64,000 bases of DNA from an uncultured beta proteobacterium (GTDB taxonomy: Bacteria > Pseudomonadota > Gammaproteobacteria > Burkholderiales > Burkholderiaceae), in NCBI GenBank assembly GCA_903889595.1, contig CAISYI010000265.1, positions 31,408 through 95,407 on the forward strand, read 5' to 3'. Positions 17,250 through 27,236 of the stretch are shown piece by piece. The notes under the pieces were generated by a model. The model saw nothing but the letters and a program-made list of their open reading frames with translations, was not told the origin of the DNA and did not search any database. Within the stretch, counting starts at the first letter, position 1. Every line of letters starts with the position of its first letter. The position numbers and the translations under genes are program-made.

Positions 17250-18119
17250 TTATCGATGATTTTTATTCATCATCATTAAACGTTCAAAAAGTCGGATATC
17301 CTGCTCATTTTTTAATAAGGCTCCTTGTAAAGGAGGGATAGCACTCATTTGATCTTTTGATTGTAAAAGTTCAGAAGGAATATCATCTGCCATTAATAAT
17401 TTTAGCCAGTCAATAAATTCAGAAGTAGAAGGCTTTTTCTTAATACCAGGCATATTTCTAACTTCATAGAAAATCCGAAGAGCGGCAGATAAGAGATCTT
17501 TTTTGATATTTGGATAATGAACGTCAACAATTTTTTGCATTGTTAAGGCGTCTGGAAAAGCAATGTAGTGAAAAAAACATCGCCTTAAAAAAGCATCAGG
17601 TAATTCTTTTTCATTATTAGAGGTAATTATCACAATGGGTCGAAATTTTGCTTGAACCAATTGTCTTGTTTCATACACATAAAATTCCATTTTATCAATT
17701 TCTCTTAATAAGTCGTTGGGAAATTCGATATCCGCTTTATCAATTTCATCAATTAAAAGAACTGTTGGTTGGTTAGCTTCAAAAGCCTGCCATAAAACGC
17801 CCTTGACAATGTAATTTGAAATTTCATGCACCTTGGCATCTCCTAATTGTGAGTCTTTCAAACGACTTACAGCATCATATTCGTAGAGTCCTTGTTGTGC
17901 CTTAGTAGATGATTTGATATGCCATTGTAATAAAGGTAAGCCAAGCGCACTAGCAACTTCCTCAGCTAACATCGTTTTCCCAGTTCCCGGCTCACCCTTG
18001 ATCAGTAAAGGTTTTTGTAAAACCATGGCTGCATTAACAGCAAGTTGCAAATCATCAGTGGCAACATATTGGTCTGATCCACGAAAACGATTGATTGGAG
18101 TTTGGGCTGGGTTATTCAT
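17250..18119 (-). CDS. MoxR-family AAA+ ATPase
   Basis: This is a 289-residue ATPase. Walker A is GEPGTGKTML (about residues 41-50) and Walker B is VLLIDEIDKAD. Sensor 1 is IITSNNEKELPDAFLRRC, which includes the arginine finger region. The preceding signature PLLQWHIKSSTKAQQGLYEYDA is typical of the MoxR subfamily. It is the first gene of the operon with the VWA protein 2 bp downstream. Such ATPases remodel or activate a metalloenzyme together with the VWA partner. It is divergent from the cytochrome c genes; the 175-bp gap shows no clear regulatory signal. Confidence 0.93.
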   Translation of the reverse strand: MNNPAQTPINRFRGSDQYVATDDLQLAVNAAMVLQKPLLIKGEPGTGKTMLAEEVASALGLPLLQWHIKSSTKAQQGLYEYDAVSRLKDSQLGDAKVHEISNYIVKGVLWQAFEANQPTVLLIDEIDKADIEFPNDLLREIDKMEFYVYETRQLVQAKFRPIVIITSNNEKELPDAFLRRCFFHYIAFPDALTMQKIVDVHYPNIKKDLLSAALRIFYEVRNMPGIKKKPSTSEFIDWLKLLMADDIPSELLQSKDQMSAIPPLQGALLKNEQDIRLFERLMMMNKNHR

Positions 18120-18294
18120 GATTTAAAAAAAAAGATGTTATAGAAAAAAGCTGTCGTGATAAAAACATTGAGCACCTTTATAATAAAAAATTACATTAAT
18201 TTTGATTATTAACAATAACTCAATAATAAATTTAAGATAGTCCACTATACTATTATTCGCTAAAGATTTTTTACACTTCAACACACTTTTTATT

Positions 18295-18675
18295 ATGACA
18301 AAAACTATATGTTCTAAAAATAAATTGAGCCTGACTGGCTTGATTTTGTTTTCCTTCGCCCTTTCCTCAAATGCTTTTGCTCAACAAGATGTTAAAGGTG
18401 ACGCCGAAAAGGGTGCTACTAAAGTAAGTTTATGCGTTGGTTGCCATGCTATCCCGGGTTATCGTTCTTCGGTTCCTGAAATTTATACTGTGCCGATGAT
18501 TGGTGGTCAATCTGCTTCTTATATTGTTTCAGCATTGAGTGCATACAAAAAAGGGGAGCGTAAGCACCCAACCATGAGGGGTATTGCAGGTTCTTTATCT
18601 GATCAAGATATGGCTGATATTGCAGTTTATTATTCATCACAAAATTCTGACACTAAGCCCAACAAACTAAAATAA
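18295..18675 (+). CDS. Periplasmic c-type cytochrome (c553/c4-like)
   Basis: This 126-residue protein has a signal peptide (SLTGLILFSFALSSNAFAQ, cleavage near AFA-QQ). A single haem site CVGCH at about residues 46-50 precedes YTVPMIGGQSASYIVSALSAYKKGERKHPTMRGIAGSLSDQDMADIAVYY; its Met residues are candidates for the axial ligand. It is followed by a second small cytochrome gene 26 bp downstream, and the two probably shuttle electrons in the periplasm. Fold and size resemble one half of a cytochrome c4. Confidence 0.9.
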   Translation: MTKTICSKNKLSLTGLILFSFALSSNAFAQQDVKGDAEKGATKVSLCVGCHAIPGYRSSVPEIYTVPMIGGQSASYIVSALSAYKKGERKHPTMRGIAGSLSDQDMADIAVYYSSQNSDTKPNKLK

Positions 18676-18701
18676 ACCACCAGAATTAAGAAAGCCCCAA
18701 A

Positions 18702-19049
18702 ATGAAAAATTCAATAATCTTTACGCTGTTAGCCTCCTTTTTCCTTGCCAGTCCTGTCTTTGCAGGAAATATCGCAGCAGGAAAAGAATTGGTAACAAAA
18801 AACAACTGTAATTCTTGTCATGGTCCTGATTTAAAGCAACCCATTGCTCCTGGGTACCCTAAAATTGCTGGTCAACATGAAGACTACCTTTTTTATGCTT
18901 TAAAGTCTTACCAAGTTGAAAACAATCCCCACGTTGGTCGCGCTAACGCCATTATGGGTGGTCAAGCAAAACAGTTTACGCAGGCGCAATTGAAAGATAT
19001 GGCTGCATATATAGCCTCCTTACCTGGTGATTTTGTCATTAAAAAATAA
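18702..19049 (+). CDS. Periplasmic c-type cytochrome (c553-like)
   Basis: This 115-residue protein has a signal peptide (IIFTLLASFFLASPVFA-GN). The haem motif CNSCH is followed by GPDLKQPIAPGYPKIAGQHEDYLFYALKSY, and the C-terminal AIMGGQAKQFTQAQLKDMAAYIASLPG holds candidate Met ligands. Together with the preceding gene it forms a split c4-like pair. It ends at a strong inverted repeat shared with the convergent GntR gene. Confidence 0.9.
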   Translation: MKNSIIFTLLASFFLASPVFAGNIAAGKELVTKNNCNSCHGPDLKQPIAPGYPKIAGQHEDYLFYALKSYQVENNPHVGRANAIMGGQAKQFTQAQLKDMAAYIASLPGDFVIKK

Positions 19050-19060
19050 GTCTTAATTGT

Positions 19061-19085
19061 AAGGAAAGGAATTAATCCTTTCCTT
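19061..19085. terminator. Inverted repeat between cytochrome and GntR genes
   Basis: AAGGAAAGGA (19061-19070) and TCCTTTCCTT (19076-19085) form a perfect 10-bp stem with a 5-nt loop overlapping the last codons of the convergent regulator gene. A clear T-tract is missing. Confidence 0.55.
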
Positions 19086-19716
19086 TAGTAGCTGCTCTTT
19101 GACCTTGCAGAAGGTGGCTATTCATCAGTAATTTAGCTTGCTCAGGTTTTCTGTCAATCAGCGCTGACATTATTTTTCGATGCTCTAGCAAAGATTGTTC
19201 CACTCGGCCAATTTTTCTTAATGAATTTTTCCTTTGTAGCTTTAGGACCTGCCTCAGGTCTTGAATGACTTTTCTCATCCATGGATTGCCTGAAATTTGC
19301 TGAATCAAATCATGAAACTCTTGATTTAATTCAAAAAATCCATCGATATCGCGATCAGCTGCGGCCTTTTCTAAGCGAGTATGTACTTTATCTAACTGTT
19401 CAAGCTCATTCTCAGTCGCATTGGTAGCCACATCAAAAGCGGCTTGAGCTTCTAGGATTGAAATGACCTCAAAAATATTCCCTAAGTCTTGGTTATCAAC
19501 CTCAGTAACATAAGCGCCACGCCTTATTTTCATTGTTACTAGACCTTCTGCAGCTAAAACTTTAATCGCCTCACGGAGCGGGGTTCGACTAATTTCTAAC
19601 TCTTGAGTGATTTCTTTTTCATTAATCCAAGCCCCTGGTTTTAATTGATGTTGAAATATTTTTTCTCGAATTACATCTGCAATATCAAGATATAGTGGCC
19701 TTGAAGCTAAACTCAT
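19072..19716 (-). CDS. GntR-family regulator with FCD domain
   Basis: This is a 214-residue transcription factor. The winged HTH covers about residues 5-70 (LKPGAWINEKEITQELEISRTPLREAIKVL, then RRGAYV). The alpha-helical FCD ligand-binding domain follows, with the metal-site pattern FHDLI and HRKIMSALIDRKPEQAKLLMNSHL. It is divergent from the methylmalonyl-CoA mutase operon, with a 22-bp perfect palindrome between them, so it probably controls that operon in response to a carboxylate or CoA-related signal. In related bacteria, FCD regulators often sit beside propionate or methylcitrate genes. Confidence 0.92.
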   Translation of the reverse strand: MSLASRPLYLDIADVIREKIFQHQLKPGAWINEKEITQELEISRTPLREAIKVLAAEGLVTMKIRRGAYVTEVDNQDLGNIFEVISILEAQAAFDVATNATENELEQLDKVHTRLEKAAADRDIDGFFELNQEFHDLIQQISGNPWMRKVIQDLRQVLKLQRKNSLRKIGRVEQSLLEHRKIMSALIDRKPEQAKLLMNSHLLQGQRAATKGKD

Positions 19717-19770
19717 TGGTGAAGGTACCTTAATAATATTTGTTATTAAAAGAAGTTAAATATTCAATTT

Positions 19771-19792
19771 TGAATTCATAATTATGAATTCA
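19771..19792. promoter_or_regulatory. 22-bp perfect palindrome, likely operator of the FCD regulator
   Basis: The arms TGAATTCATAA and TTATGAATTCA meet at the centre. It lies 54 bp before the regulator's start codon and 80 bp before the mutase start. No confident -35/-10 pair was assigned around it. Confidence 0.65.
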
Positions 19793-19872
19793 TTTTGCTA
19801 TTTCTTTTATTATCTGTCAATGGTATCCTAAGCAAATAAATGAAAATTAACTCTTTCTAAAAGGTATACCGC

Positions 19873-22059
19873 ATGAGTGCAGACGACAATAATTCGATGG
19901 AATGGCCTAAAGTTGAAAGTGCAAAGGTGGACGATTGGATCAAGTCAGCAAATAAATCAGCACCCAATCAAGATTCATCTCAGTTAGGATGGCAAACTCC
20001 TGACGGAATTCATTTAAAAGCGCTTTATACAGCCACCGATATTCAAGACTTACCGTTTACTAATACCTTACCTGGGTTTGCTCCCTTTATTCGAGGCCCA
20101 CAAGCTACGATGTACTCGGTTCGGCCTTGGACAATAAGACAATATGCAGGATTTTCTACAGCTGAAGAGTCGAATGAGTTTTACCGTAAATCTCTTGCCG
20201 CTGGCGGACAGGGAGTATCTGTCGCATTTGATTTACCAACTCACCGTGGCTATGATTCTGATCATCCAAGGGTTACTGGAGATGTTGGAAAAGCCGGTGT
20301 TGCTATTGATACTGTCGAAGATATGAAAATCTTATTTAATCAAATACCGTTGGATAAAGTTTCTGTTTCGATGACCATGAATGGTGCAGTTTTACCTGTT
20401 TTGGCTGGATATATAGTGGCCGCAGAGGAGCAGGGTGTCGCTTTAAATTTACTTTCAGGAACCATTCAAAATGATATTTTGAAAGAGTTTATGGTTCGTA
20501 ATACGTATATATATCCACCAGAACCATCGATGAGAATTATTGGCGACATTATTGAATTTACTTCCCAAAAAATGCCAAAGTTTAACTCCATCTCAATTTC
20601 TGGCTATCACATGCAAGAAGCAGGTGCGAATCAATCGCTAGAACTTGCATTTACCCTCGCTGACGGTAAAGAATACGTAAAAACAGCTCTTGCTAAAGGT
20701 TTGGATGTTGATGATTTTGCAGGCCGTTTATCTTTCTTTTTTGCTATAGGGATGAATTTCTATCTTGAGATAGCAAAGTTAAGAGCTGCACGTCTACTTT
20801 GGTGGCGAATTATGAGTGAATTTTCTCCTAAAAATCCAAAGTCTTTAATGCTAAGGACTCATTGTCAGACCTCAGGCTGGTCTTTAACAGAGCAAGATCC
20901 CTATAACAATGTGGTCAGAACAACCGTTGAAGCAATGGCAGCCGTTTTCGGTGGAACACAATCTTTGCACACTAACTCTTTTGATGAGGCAATTGCATTA
21001 CCAACTGAATTTTCTGCACGAATTGCCAGAAATACACAATTAATTATTCAAGAAGAAACGCACATCACCAGCGTTGTTGATCCATGGGCTGGCTCCTATA
21101 TGATGGAAAAATTAACGCAAGAAATGGCTGATAAAGCTTGGGAAATTATCCAAGAAGTTGAGGCAATGGGTGGTATGACTAAAGCTGTAGATAGTGGCTG
21201 GGCTAAGTTGAAGATTGAAGCTGCTGCCGCTGAAAAACAAGCAAATATTGATTCAGGAAAGGATGTGATTGTTGGTGTTAATAAATATCAACTTACGGAG
21301 CAAGATGATCTTGAAGTTCGAGAAGTGGATAACAATAAAGTTCGTGAATCCCAATTACTTCGTTTGAAAGAAATCAAATCGACAAGAGATGGTCAAGCCG
21401 TAGAAAAAGCACTAGAGGCAATTACCCTAGCAGCACAAAGTGGAGTAGGTAATCTATTAGATTTAACCGTCCAAGCGATGCGACTTAGGGCTACAGTTGG
21501 GGAAGTATCAGGCGCATTAGAGTCAGTTTATGGCAGGCACAGGGCTGATACACAAAAGGTAACTGGGGTATACGCTAGAGTTTATGACTCTGCTGAAGGT
21601 TGGGAAAAACTTCAACAAGAAATTAGCCAATTTGCAGAAGATTTTGGTCGCAGGCCTAGAGTAATGATTGCTAAACTAGGGCAGGATGGTCATGACCGTG
21701 GTGCAAAGGTAGTTGCTACGGCTTATGCTGATTTAGGCTTTGATGTGGATATGGGTGTGCTATTTCAGACGCCAGCTGAATGCGCAAGACAAGCAATTGA
21801 AAATGATGTGCACGCTGTTGGAGTTTCTACTTTAGCCGCTGGTCATAAAACATTAGTCCCTGAGATCATAGCTGAATTAAGGCTTCAAGGTGGTGAGGAT
21901 ATTGTTGTTTTTGTAGGTGGAGTAATACCAAGACAAGATTATCAATTTTTGTATGAAGCAGGAGTACAGGGAATTTACGGACCAGGTACGCCGATACCTG
22001 CCTCAGCAAAAGATGTTTTAGAGCGAATTCGAGTACATCTGACTAGTCAACAATCTTAA
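19873..22059 (+). CDS. scpA: Methylmalonyl-CoA mutase
   Basis: This 728-residue B12-dependent enzyme interconverts (R)-methylmalonyl-CoA and succinyl-CoA. The N-terminal TIM barrel includes [33 protein letters not shown], the core block [24 protein letters not shown], and [19 protein letters not shown]. The C-terminal cobalamin-binding domain has DGHDRGAKV with axial ligand H607. It is a full-length single-chain form (E. coli Sbm is 714 residues). An AAGGT ribosome-binding site precedes the start. It begins the operon scpA-meaB-pccB-pccA-VOC and lies divergent from the FCD regulator. Confidence 0.97.
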   Translation: MSADDNNSMEWPKVESAKVDDWIKSANKSAPNQDSSQLGWQTPDGIHLKALYTATDIQDLPFTNTLPGFAPFIRGPQATMYSVRPWTIRQYAGFSTAEESNEFYRKSLAAGGQGVSVAFDLPTHRGYDSDHPRVTGDVGKAGVAIDTVEDMKILFNQIPLDKVSVSMTMNGAVLPVLAGYIVAAEEQGVALNLLSGTIQNDILKEFMVRNTYIYPPEPSMRIIGDIIEFTSQKMPKFNSISISGYHMQEAGANQSLELAFTLADGKEYVKTALAKGLDVDDFAGRLSFFFAIGMNFYLEIAKLRAARLLWWRIMSEFSPKNPKSLMLRTHCQTSGWSLTEQDPYNNVVRTTVEAMAAVFGGTQSLHTNSFDEAIALPTEFSARIARNTQLIIQEETHITSVVDPWAGSYMMEKLTQEMADKAWEIIQEVEAMGGMTKAVDSGWAKLKIEAAAAEKQANIDSGKDVIVGVNKYQLTEQDDLEVREVDNNKVRESQLLRLKEIKSTRDGQAVEKALEAITLAAQSGVGNLLDLTVQAMRLRATVGEVSGALESVYGRHRADTQKVTGVYARVYDSAEGWEKLQQEISQFAEDFGRRPRVMIAKLGQDGHDRGAKVVATAYADLGFDVDMGVLFQTPAECARQAIENDVHAVGVSTLAAGHKTLVPEIIAELRLQGGEDIVVFVGGVIPRQDYQFLYEAGVQGIYGPGTPIPASAKDVLERIRVHLTSQQS

Positions 22060-22084
22060 AATTAAATAACGGTTACTCAATCAA

Positions 22085-23107
22085 ATGTTCCAGACTGATG
22101 AAGAGTTGTTTTCGCAATTAATCAGTAAAGATACGGATAGTATCTTACTGAAAAGAAGAGCTATTGCAAAATTAATTACTTTATTTGAATCCACTCGTTT
22201 GGAACATCGTAAAAGGGCAGATGCATTATTACAGCGCATGCTGCCAATGGTTGGGCAATCTCTGAGGATTGGTATTTCAGGGGTTCCTGGCGTTGGAAAA
22301 TCTACCTTAATTGAGACTTTTGGTTTGTATTTGATTGATAAAGGCTTCAAGGTAGCAGTGCTGGCAATTGATCCATCATCAACCATTTCAGGTGGTTCTA
22401 TCCTTGGTGATAAAACCCGCATGGAAAAATTGTCGGTCAATGATCATGCATTTATTCGCCCAAGTCCATCCTCTGGAAATTTAGGAGGTGTAGCAGAAAA
22501 GACGCGGGAAGCAATAGTGGTTCTCGAAGCTGCTGGTTTTGATCTCATCATTATTGAAACTGTCGGCGTTGGTCAAAGTGAAATCGCCGTTTCACAAATG
22601 ACAGATATTTTTGTTTTATTGCAATTACCTAATGCAGGTGATGATTTACAAGCGATTAAAAAAGGAGTGATGGAAGTTGCAGATTTAGTCGTGATTAATA
22701 AATCCGATATTGATTTGAACGCAGCCATCAGGGCACAAGCACAGATAAAGAGCTCACTAAGAATTTTTGGTTATCAAGGTAATCCGCACCATCAGCTTCA
22801 TGATTTAAAGCAGTGGCATCCTGATGTAATGTGTATGAGTGCCCTCGATGAAAAACAAATCGACTCTTTTTGGCAGTTGATTCTTAGCTTCGAAAAAATT
22901 CAAAAAAATAATGGTAGTTTCAAGGCTCGTCGTGCCCAACAAGCTTTGTCTTGGATGGACGATCAGATTAATCAAAGCTTAAAAGTTTTATTTAAAACGC
23001 ATCCTGGCGTCCAAGAAAAATATTTGCAGTATCAATCAGATGTTCATTTAGGTTTACTGGATCCCTCAGTTGCTGCGAGAAGTTTATTAGAGATTTTTAA
23101 GAATTAG
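22085..23107 (+). CDS. meaB: MeaB/ArgK GTPase, mutase chaperone
   Basis: This 340-residue G3E-family GTPase protects and reloads the cobalamin cofactor of methylmalonyl-CoA mutase. The P-loop GVPGVGKSTLIETFG is at about residues 64-78. Later motifs are IDPSSTISGGSILGDKTRM, ETVGVGQSE (G3) and VINKSD (G4). It lies 25 bp after the mutase stop, as in many genomes, which supports the assignment. The C-terminal helices (WMDDQINQSLK) match the dimerisation part of the family. Confidence 0.96.
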   Translation: MFQTDEELFSQLISKDTDSILLKRRAIAKLITLFESTRLEHRKRADALLQRMLPMVGQSLRIGISGVPGVGKSTLIETFGLYLIDKGFKVAVLAIDPSSTISGGSILGDKTRMEKLSVNDHAFIRPSPSSGNLGGVAEKTREAIVVLEAAGFDLIIIETVGVGQSEIAVSQMTDIFVLLQLPNAGDDLQAIKKGVMEVADLVVINKSDIDLNAAIRAQAQIKSSLRIFGYQGNPHHQLHDLKQWHPDVMCMSALDEKQIDSFWQLILSFEKIQKNNGSFKARRAQQALSWMDDQINQSLKVLFKTHPGVQEKYLQYQSDVHLGLLDPSVAARSLLEIFKN

Positions 23108-23134
23108 ATATTTAAAAATAGATGAGGAGTTAGT

Positions 23135-24667
23135 TTGAACGATATTATTCGACAATTAGAGGCTAAAAGAGAACAAGCGTATTTGGGCGGTGGCCAAAAA
23201 CGGATTCATGCTCAACATAGTAAAGGTAAGTTAACTGCTCGTGAGCGGATTGAACTATTACTCGATGAAGGTTCCTTTGAGGAATGGGACATGTTTGTCG
23301 AGCATCGTTGTACGGATTTTGGTATGGCAAATGAAACAGTACCAAGTGACGGTGTCGTGACTGGATACGGCATGATTAATGGTAGATTGGTATTTGTCTT
23401 CTCACAAGATTTCACGGTTTTTGGTGGCTCTCTCTCAGAGGCTCATTCCGAAAAAATTTGTAAAGTCATGGACCAAGCAATGAAAGTTGGTGCGCCTATT
23501 ATTGGCCTGAACGATTCAGGTGGCGCTAGGATTCAAGAGGGCGTTGCATCACTTGGTGGATATGCTGAAATTTTTCAACGCAATGTAATGGCCTCTGGAG
23601 TGATTCCCCAAATTTCGCTCATAATGGGACCCTGTGCTGGCGGGGCGGTTTATTCGCCTGCCTTGACAGACTTTATTTTTATGGTCAAAGATAGCTCCTA
23701 TATGTTTGTCACTGGCCCTGATGTAGTTAAAACAGTTACGCATGAAGAAGTGACAGCTGAAGAACTTGGTGGTGCATTAACTCATTCGACTAAGTCTGGT
23801 GTGTGTGACCGTGTGTTTGAAAATGATATTGAAGCAATCATGATGTTGCGACGATTCTTTAATTATCTGCCTCTTTCTAATCGTGAATCTGCTCCGCTTC
23901 GTCCTAGTACCTCTATTTCAGAAAATTTGGATTATTCCTTAGACACTTTAGTGCCGTCTAATCCGAATAAAGCATACGACATGATGGAATTAATTCATAA
24001 AACAATAGATGATGCTGACTTTTTTGAAATTCAACCTGACTACGCTAAAAATATCATTATTGGCTTTGCCAGAATAGATGGTCAAACAATTGGGATCGTT
24101 GCAAATCAACCGCTCGTTCTAGCCGGTTGTCTAGACATTAAGTCCGCAATTAAAGCCGCTAGATTTGTACGTTTTTGTGATGCTTTTAATATTCCGATTG
24201 TGACGTTTGTTGATGTTCCAGGATTTATGCCAGGAACTGCTCAAGAATACGGTGGAATTATCAAACATGGGGCAAAACTATTATTTGCCTACGCTGAATG
24301 TACTGTCCCCAAAATAACTGTAATTACTCGTAAAGCATACGGCGGTGCCTATGACGTGATGTCATCAAAGCATCTACGTGGTGATGTAAATTTTGCATGG
24401 CCTTCTGCCGAAATTGCAGTGATGGGCCCCAAAGGTGCCGTAGAAATTATTTTTAGAGATGAAAAAGGAGATCCATTAAAGCTAGCTGCAAGGGAGGCCG
24501 AATATAAGAGTAAATTTGCCAATCCTTTCGTTGCAAGTCGAAGAGGGTATATCGACGATGTAATTATGCCGCATGAGACACGTAAAAGAATTTCTAGATC
24601 ATTAGTAATGCTCAAGGGCAAAGAGCTAGAAAATCCATGGCGTAAACACGACAACATTCCTCTTTGA
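23135..24667 (+). CDS. pccB: Propionyl-CoA carboxylase beta subunit (carboxyltransferase)
   Basis: This 510-residue carboxyltransferase moves CO2 from carboxybiotin to propionyl-CoA, giving methylmalonyl-CoA. Family motifs include [19 protein letters not shown], the first oxyanion hole region [37 protein letters not shown], and the second active site [27 protein letters not shown]. It starts with TTG at 23135, supported by GATGAGGAG 6 bp upstream; no in-frame ATG fits as well. Between meaB and pccA in one operon, it supplies the mutase with substrate. Assignment to propionyl-CoA rather than another acyl-CoA rests on this context. Confidence 0.95.
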   Translation: MNDIIRQLEAKREQAYLGGGQKRIHAQHSKGKLTARERIELLLDEGSFEEWDMFVEHRCTDFGMANETVPSDGVVTGYGMINGRLVFVFSQDFTVFGGSLSEAHSEKICKVMDQAMKVGAPIIGLNDSGGARIQEGVASLGGYAEIFQRNVMASGVIPQISLIMGPCAGGAVYSPALTDFIFMVKDSSYMFVTGPDVVKTVTHEEVTAEELGGALTHSTKSGVCDRVFENDIEAIMMLRRFFNYLPLSNRESAPLRPSTSISENLDYSLDTLVPSNPNKAYDMMELIHKTIDDADFFEIQPDYAKNIIIGFARIDGQTIGIVANQPLVLAGCLDIKSAIKAARFVRFCDAFNIPIVTFVDVPGFMPGTAQEYGGIIKHGAKLLFAYAECTVPKITVITRKAYGGAYDVMSSKHLRGDVNFAWPSAEIAVMGPKGAVEIIFRDEKGDPLKLAAREAEYKSKFANPFVASRRGYIDDVIMPHETRKRISRSLVMLKGKELENPWRKHDNIPL

Positions 24668-24688
24668 TTATTACTTAAGGATCAATTT

Positions 24689-26686
24689 ATGTTTGAAAAA
24701 ATCTTAATCGCCAACCGCGGTGAAATTGCTTGCAGAATTATTGGTACAGCAAAAAAAATGGGGATCAAAACAGTTGCTGTTTATTCGGACGCAGATCGTG
24801 AAGCTAAACATGTTGAATTAGCTGATGAGGCGGTTTACATTGGACCCGCTCCCTCAAGAGAATCCTATTTAGTGATTGAAAATATCTTACAGGCTTGTAA
24901 AGATACAGGTGCTAATGCTATTCATCCTGGATATGGTTTTTTATCTGAGAACGAAGCATTCGCAAAAAGAGTCGATGAAGAGGGTTTTGTATTTATTGGT
25001 CCCAAGCATTTTTCTATTGCTGCAATGGGCGATAAGATCGCATCTAAAAAATTAGCGATGGAATCAAAAGTAAACACCATTCCAGGTTACAACGATGTCA
25101 TCGATTCTACTGATCAAGCAGTACTAATTGCCAATAATATTGGTTATCCAGTAATGATTAAAGCTTCAGCTGGTGGCGGTGGAAAAGGGCTGCGCGTTGC
25201 CTACTCAGATAAAGAGACGATTGAAGGTTTTTCCGCTTGTAAAAACGAGGCGCGAAACTCATTTGGCGATGACCGCGTTTTTATTGAGAAATTTGTTGAA
25301 GAACCGCGTCATATTGAAATTCAAATATTAGGTGACAGTTTTGGAAATGTGGTTTATCTGTGGGAGCGAGAATGCTCTATTCAAAGACGCCATCAGAAAG
25401 TAATTGAAGAAGCTCCATCACCTTTTATTAGCGATGTAACTCGAAAAGCCATGGGTGAACAAGCTGTTGCTTTGGCTAAAGCAGTTAATTATCAGTCTGC
25501 AGGTACCGTAGAGTTTGTCGTTGGTAAAGATCAGTCTTTCTATTTTCTAGAAATGAATACACGGCTACAGGTTGAGCACCCGGTTACGGAATTGATCACT
25601 GGATTAGATTTGGTTGAGCAAATGATTCGGGTTGCAGCGGGTGAAAAATTAAGCTTTACACAAAAAGAAATCAAGAGAGATGGCTGGGCAATGGAGTGCC
25701 GGATTAATGCAGAAGACCCTTATCGGCAATTTTTACCTTCTACTGGTCGTCTTGTGAAGTATTCGCCTCCACCAGAAGAGGGTGGGGTGAGGGTTGATAC
25801 AGGAGTTTATGAAGGCGGAGAAATTCCGATGTTCTACGACTCGATGATTGCTAAATTAATTGTGCATGCTGAAAATAGACCAGCTGCCATTATGAAAATG
25901 CAAGATGCTTTAAACCAATTTGTGATTAAAGGAATACATTCAAATATTCCTTTTCAGGGTGCACTCATGCAACACCCAGATTTTCAAAGTGGAAATTTTC
26001 ATACAGGGTTTATTGCTAATCATTTTCCAAATGGCTTTAAGGGAGCAGAGATTGACTCTGGTTTCCATGATTTCTTTTGTGCCATTTCTACTTTTATTCA
26101 TACTGCTTTTCTTGCCAGAGCTGCAAATATCTCTGGTCAGTTAATTGGGCATCAAGTTCAAATCCCTAATGAATTTGTCGTTGTCGAAGGCGAAAATGGT
26201 AAACAATCTTATACTCCCGCCGTAAGGAATGAGATGAGTGGTGGGTTTGAGGTTCGTATTGCCAATAAGAATTTTGCGATTCAATCAAATTGGAACCCCG
26301 GGGATCTCATTTTTAAGGGGACTGTAAATGCGCATCCTGTCATTTTGCAAGTTGAAAGGTTTGGACTATTCTATCAATTGTGTCATTCTGGGATGCAATT
26401 TAATGCCATGGTAATGAGTCAATCCGCGGCAAATCTCCAAAAGTTAATGCCTTTTAAAGCACCTCCTGATTTATCAAAATTTTTGCTTTCACCAATGCCA
26501 GGATTACTCGTAAATATTGCAGTAACAAAAGGACAGAAGGTACAAGCTGGTGAGAGATTAGCAGCTATTGAAGCAATGAAAATGGAAAATGTCTTATTTG
26601 CCTCTCAGGATGCTGAGGTTCTTGATATTCTTGCTAATCAAGGTGAAAGTCTTTCTGTAGATCAACCCATTATTCAATTTAAATAA
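24689..26686 (+). CDS. pccA: Propionyl-CoA carboxylase alpha subunit (biotin carboxylase and carrier)
   Basis: This is a 665-residue two-function subunit. The biotin carboxylase part spans about residues 1-445: KILIANRGEIACRII, the glycine-rich ATP loop KASAGGGGKGLRV, EMNTRLQVEHPVTE and AMECRINAEDP. A linker domain follows, then the C-terminal carrier domain with the biotinylated lysine in AIEAMKMENVL. The gene begins 21 bp after pccB with an AAGGA ribosome-binding site. It acts in the cytoplasm with the beta subunit to make methylmalonyl-CoA. Confidence 0.96.
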   Translation: MFEKILIANRGEIACRIIGTAKKMGIKTVAVYSDADREAKHVELADEAVYIGPAPSRESYLVIENILQACKDTGANAIHPGYGFLSENEAFAKRVDEEGFVFIGPKHFSIAAMGDKIASKKLAMESKVNTIPGYNDVIDSTDQAVLIANNIGYPVMIKASAGGGGKGLRVAYSDKETIEGFSACKNEARNSFGDDRVFIEKFVEEPRHIEIQILGDSFGNVVYLWERECSIQRRHQKVIEEAPSPFISDVTRKAMGEQAVALAKAVNYQSAGTVEFVVGKDQSFYFLEMNTRLQVEHPVTELITGLDLVEQMIRVAAGEKLSFTQKEIKRDGWAMECRINAEDPYRQFLPSTGRLVKYSPPPEEGGVRVDTGVYEGGEIPMFYDSMIAKLIVHAENRPAAIMKMQDALNQFVIKGIHSNIPFQGALMQHPDFQSGNFHTGFIANHFPNGFKGAEIDSGFHDFFCAISTFIHTAFLARAANISGQLIGHQVQIPNEFVVVEGENGKQSYTPAVRNEMSGGFEVRIANKNFAIQSNWNPGDLIFKGTVNAHPVILQVERFGLFYQLCHSGMQFNAMVMSQSAANLQKLMPFKAPPDLSKFLLSPMPGLLVNIAVTKGQKVQAGERLAAIEAMKMENVLFASQDAEVLDILANQGESLSVDQPIIQFK

Positions 26687-26706
26687 ACTAAAAAGAGCGC
26701 AAATTC

Positions 26707-27174
26707 ATGAATCAACGGCCATTTAAAATACTAGGACTGCAACAAGTCGCAATTGGTGCAGAAAATAAAGACCATTTAAAAACCTTATGGGCTGATATGC
26801 TGGGTTTGCAATATAAACTCACTTTTCGATCTGAACGTGAAAATGTGGATGAGGATATTTACACTTTGGGGGGTGGTGATCATCCTATCGAGTTTGATTT
26901 AATGCAACCCATTGACCCCAATAAAAAACCTTCGGTTCATTTAACTCCTCTTAACCATATTGGTTTATGGGTCGATAATTTACCTGTCGCAGTTGAGTGG
27001 TTAACTCAGCAGGGAGTTCGTTTTGCTCCTGGTGGTATTCGACGTGGTGGAGATGGTCACGATATCATCTTTATTCACCCTAAAAGTAATGAAGAATTCC
27101 CAATTTCAGGTAGTGGTGTTTTAATTGAATTGGTGCAAGCTCCTGATGATGTAATTAATAGCCACAATCTATGA
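26707..27174 (+). CDS. VOC protein, possible methylmalonyl-CoA epimerase
   Basis: This 155-residue two-repeat VOC protein is the last gene of the methylmalonyl operon, where an epimerase would be expected. It has [10 protein letters not shown] (metal His of the second repeat) and GVLIELVQA (metal Glu at the end). At the first metal position, where epimerases have His, it has Gln13 (GLQQVAIGA). The loop [23 protein letters not shown] resembles the epimerase/lactoylglutathione-lyase type. So it is either an epimerase with a changed ligand or a related VOC enzyme. The (S)- to (R)-methylmalonyl-CoA step is otherwise unaccounted for in this window. Confidence 0.7.
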   Translation: MNQRPFKILGLQQVAIGAENKDHLKTLWADMLGLQYKLTFRSERENVDEDIYTLGGGDHPIEFDLMQPIDPNKKPSVHLTPLNHIGLWVDNLPVAVEWLTQQGVRFAPGGIRRGGDGHDIIFIHPKSNEEFPISGSGVLIELVQAPDDVINSHNL

Positions 27175-27236
27175 TCAGACAAGGCATAATTGAAGTTTGA
27201 TTTATAATAATTTTTTTGCTTATCATAGGAGAAACA

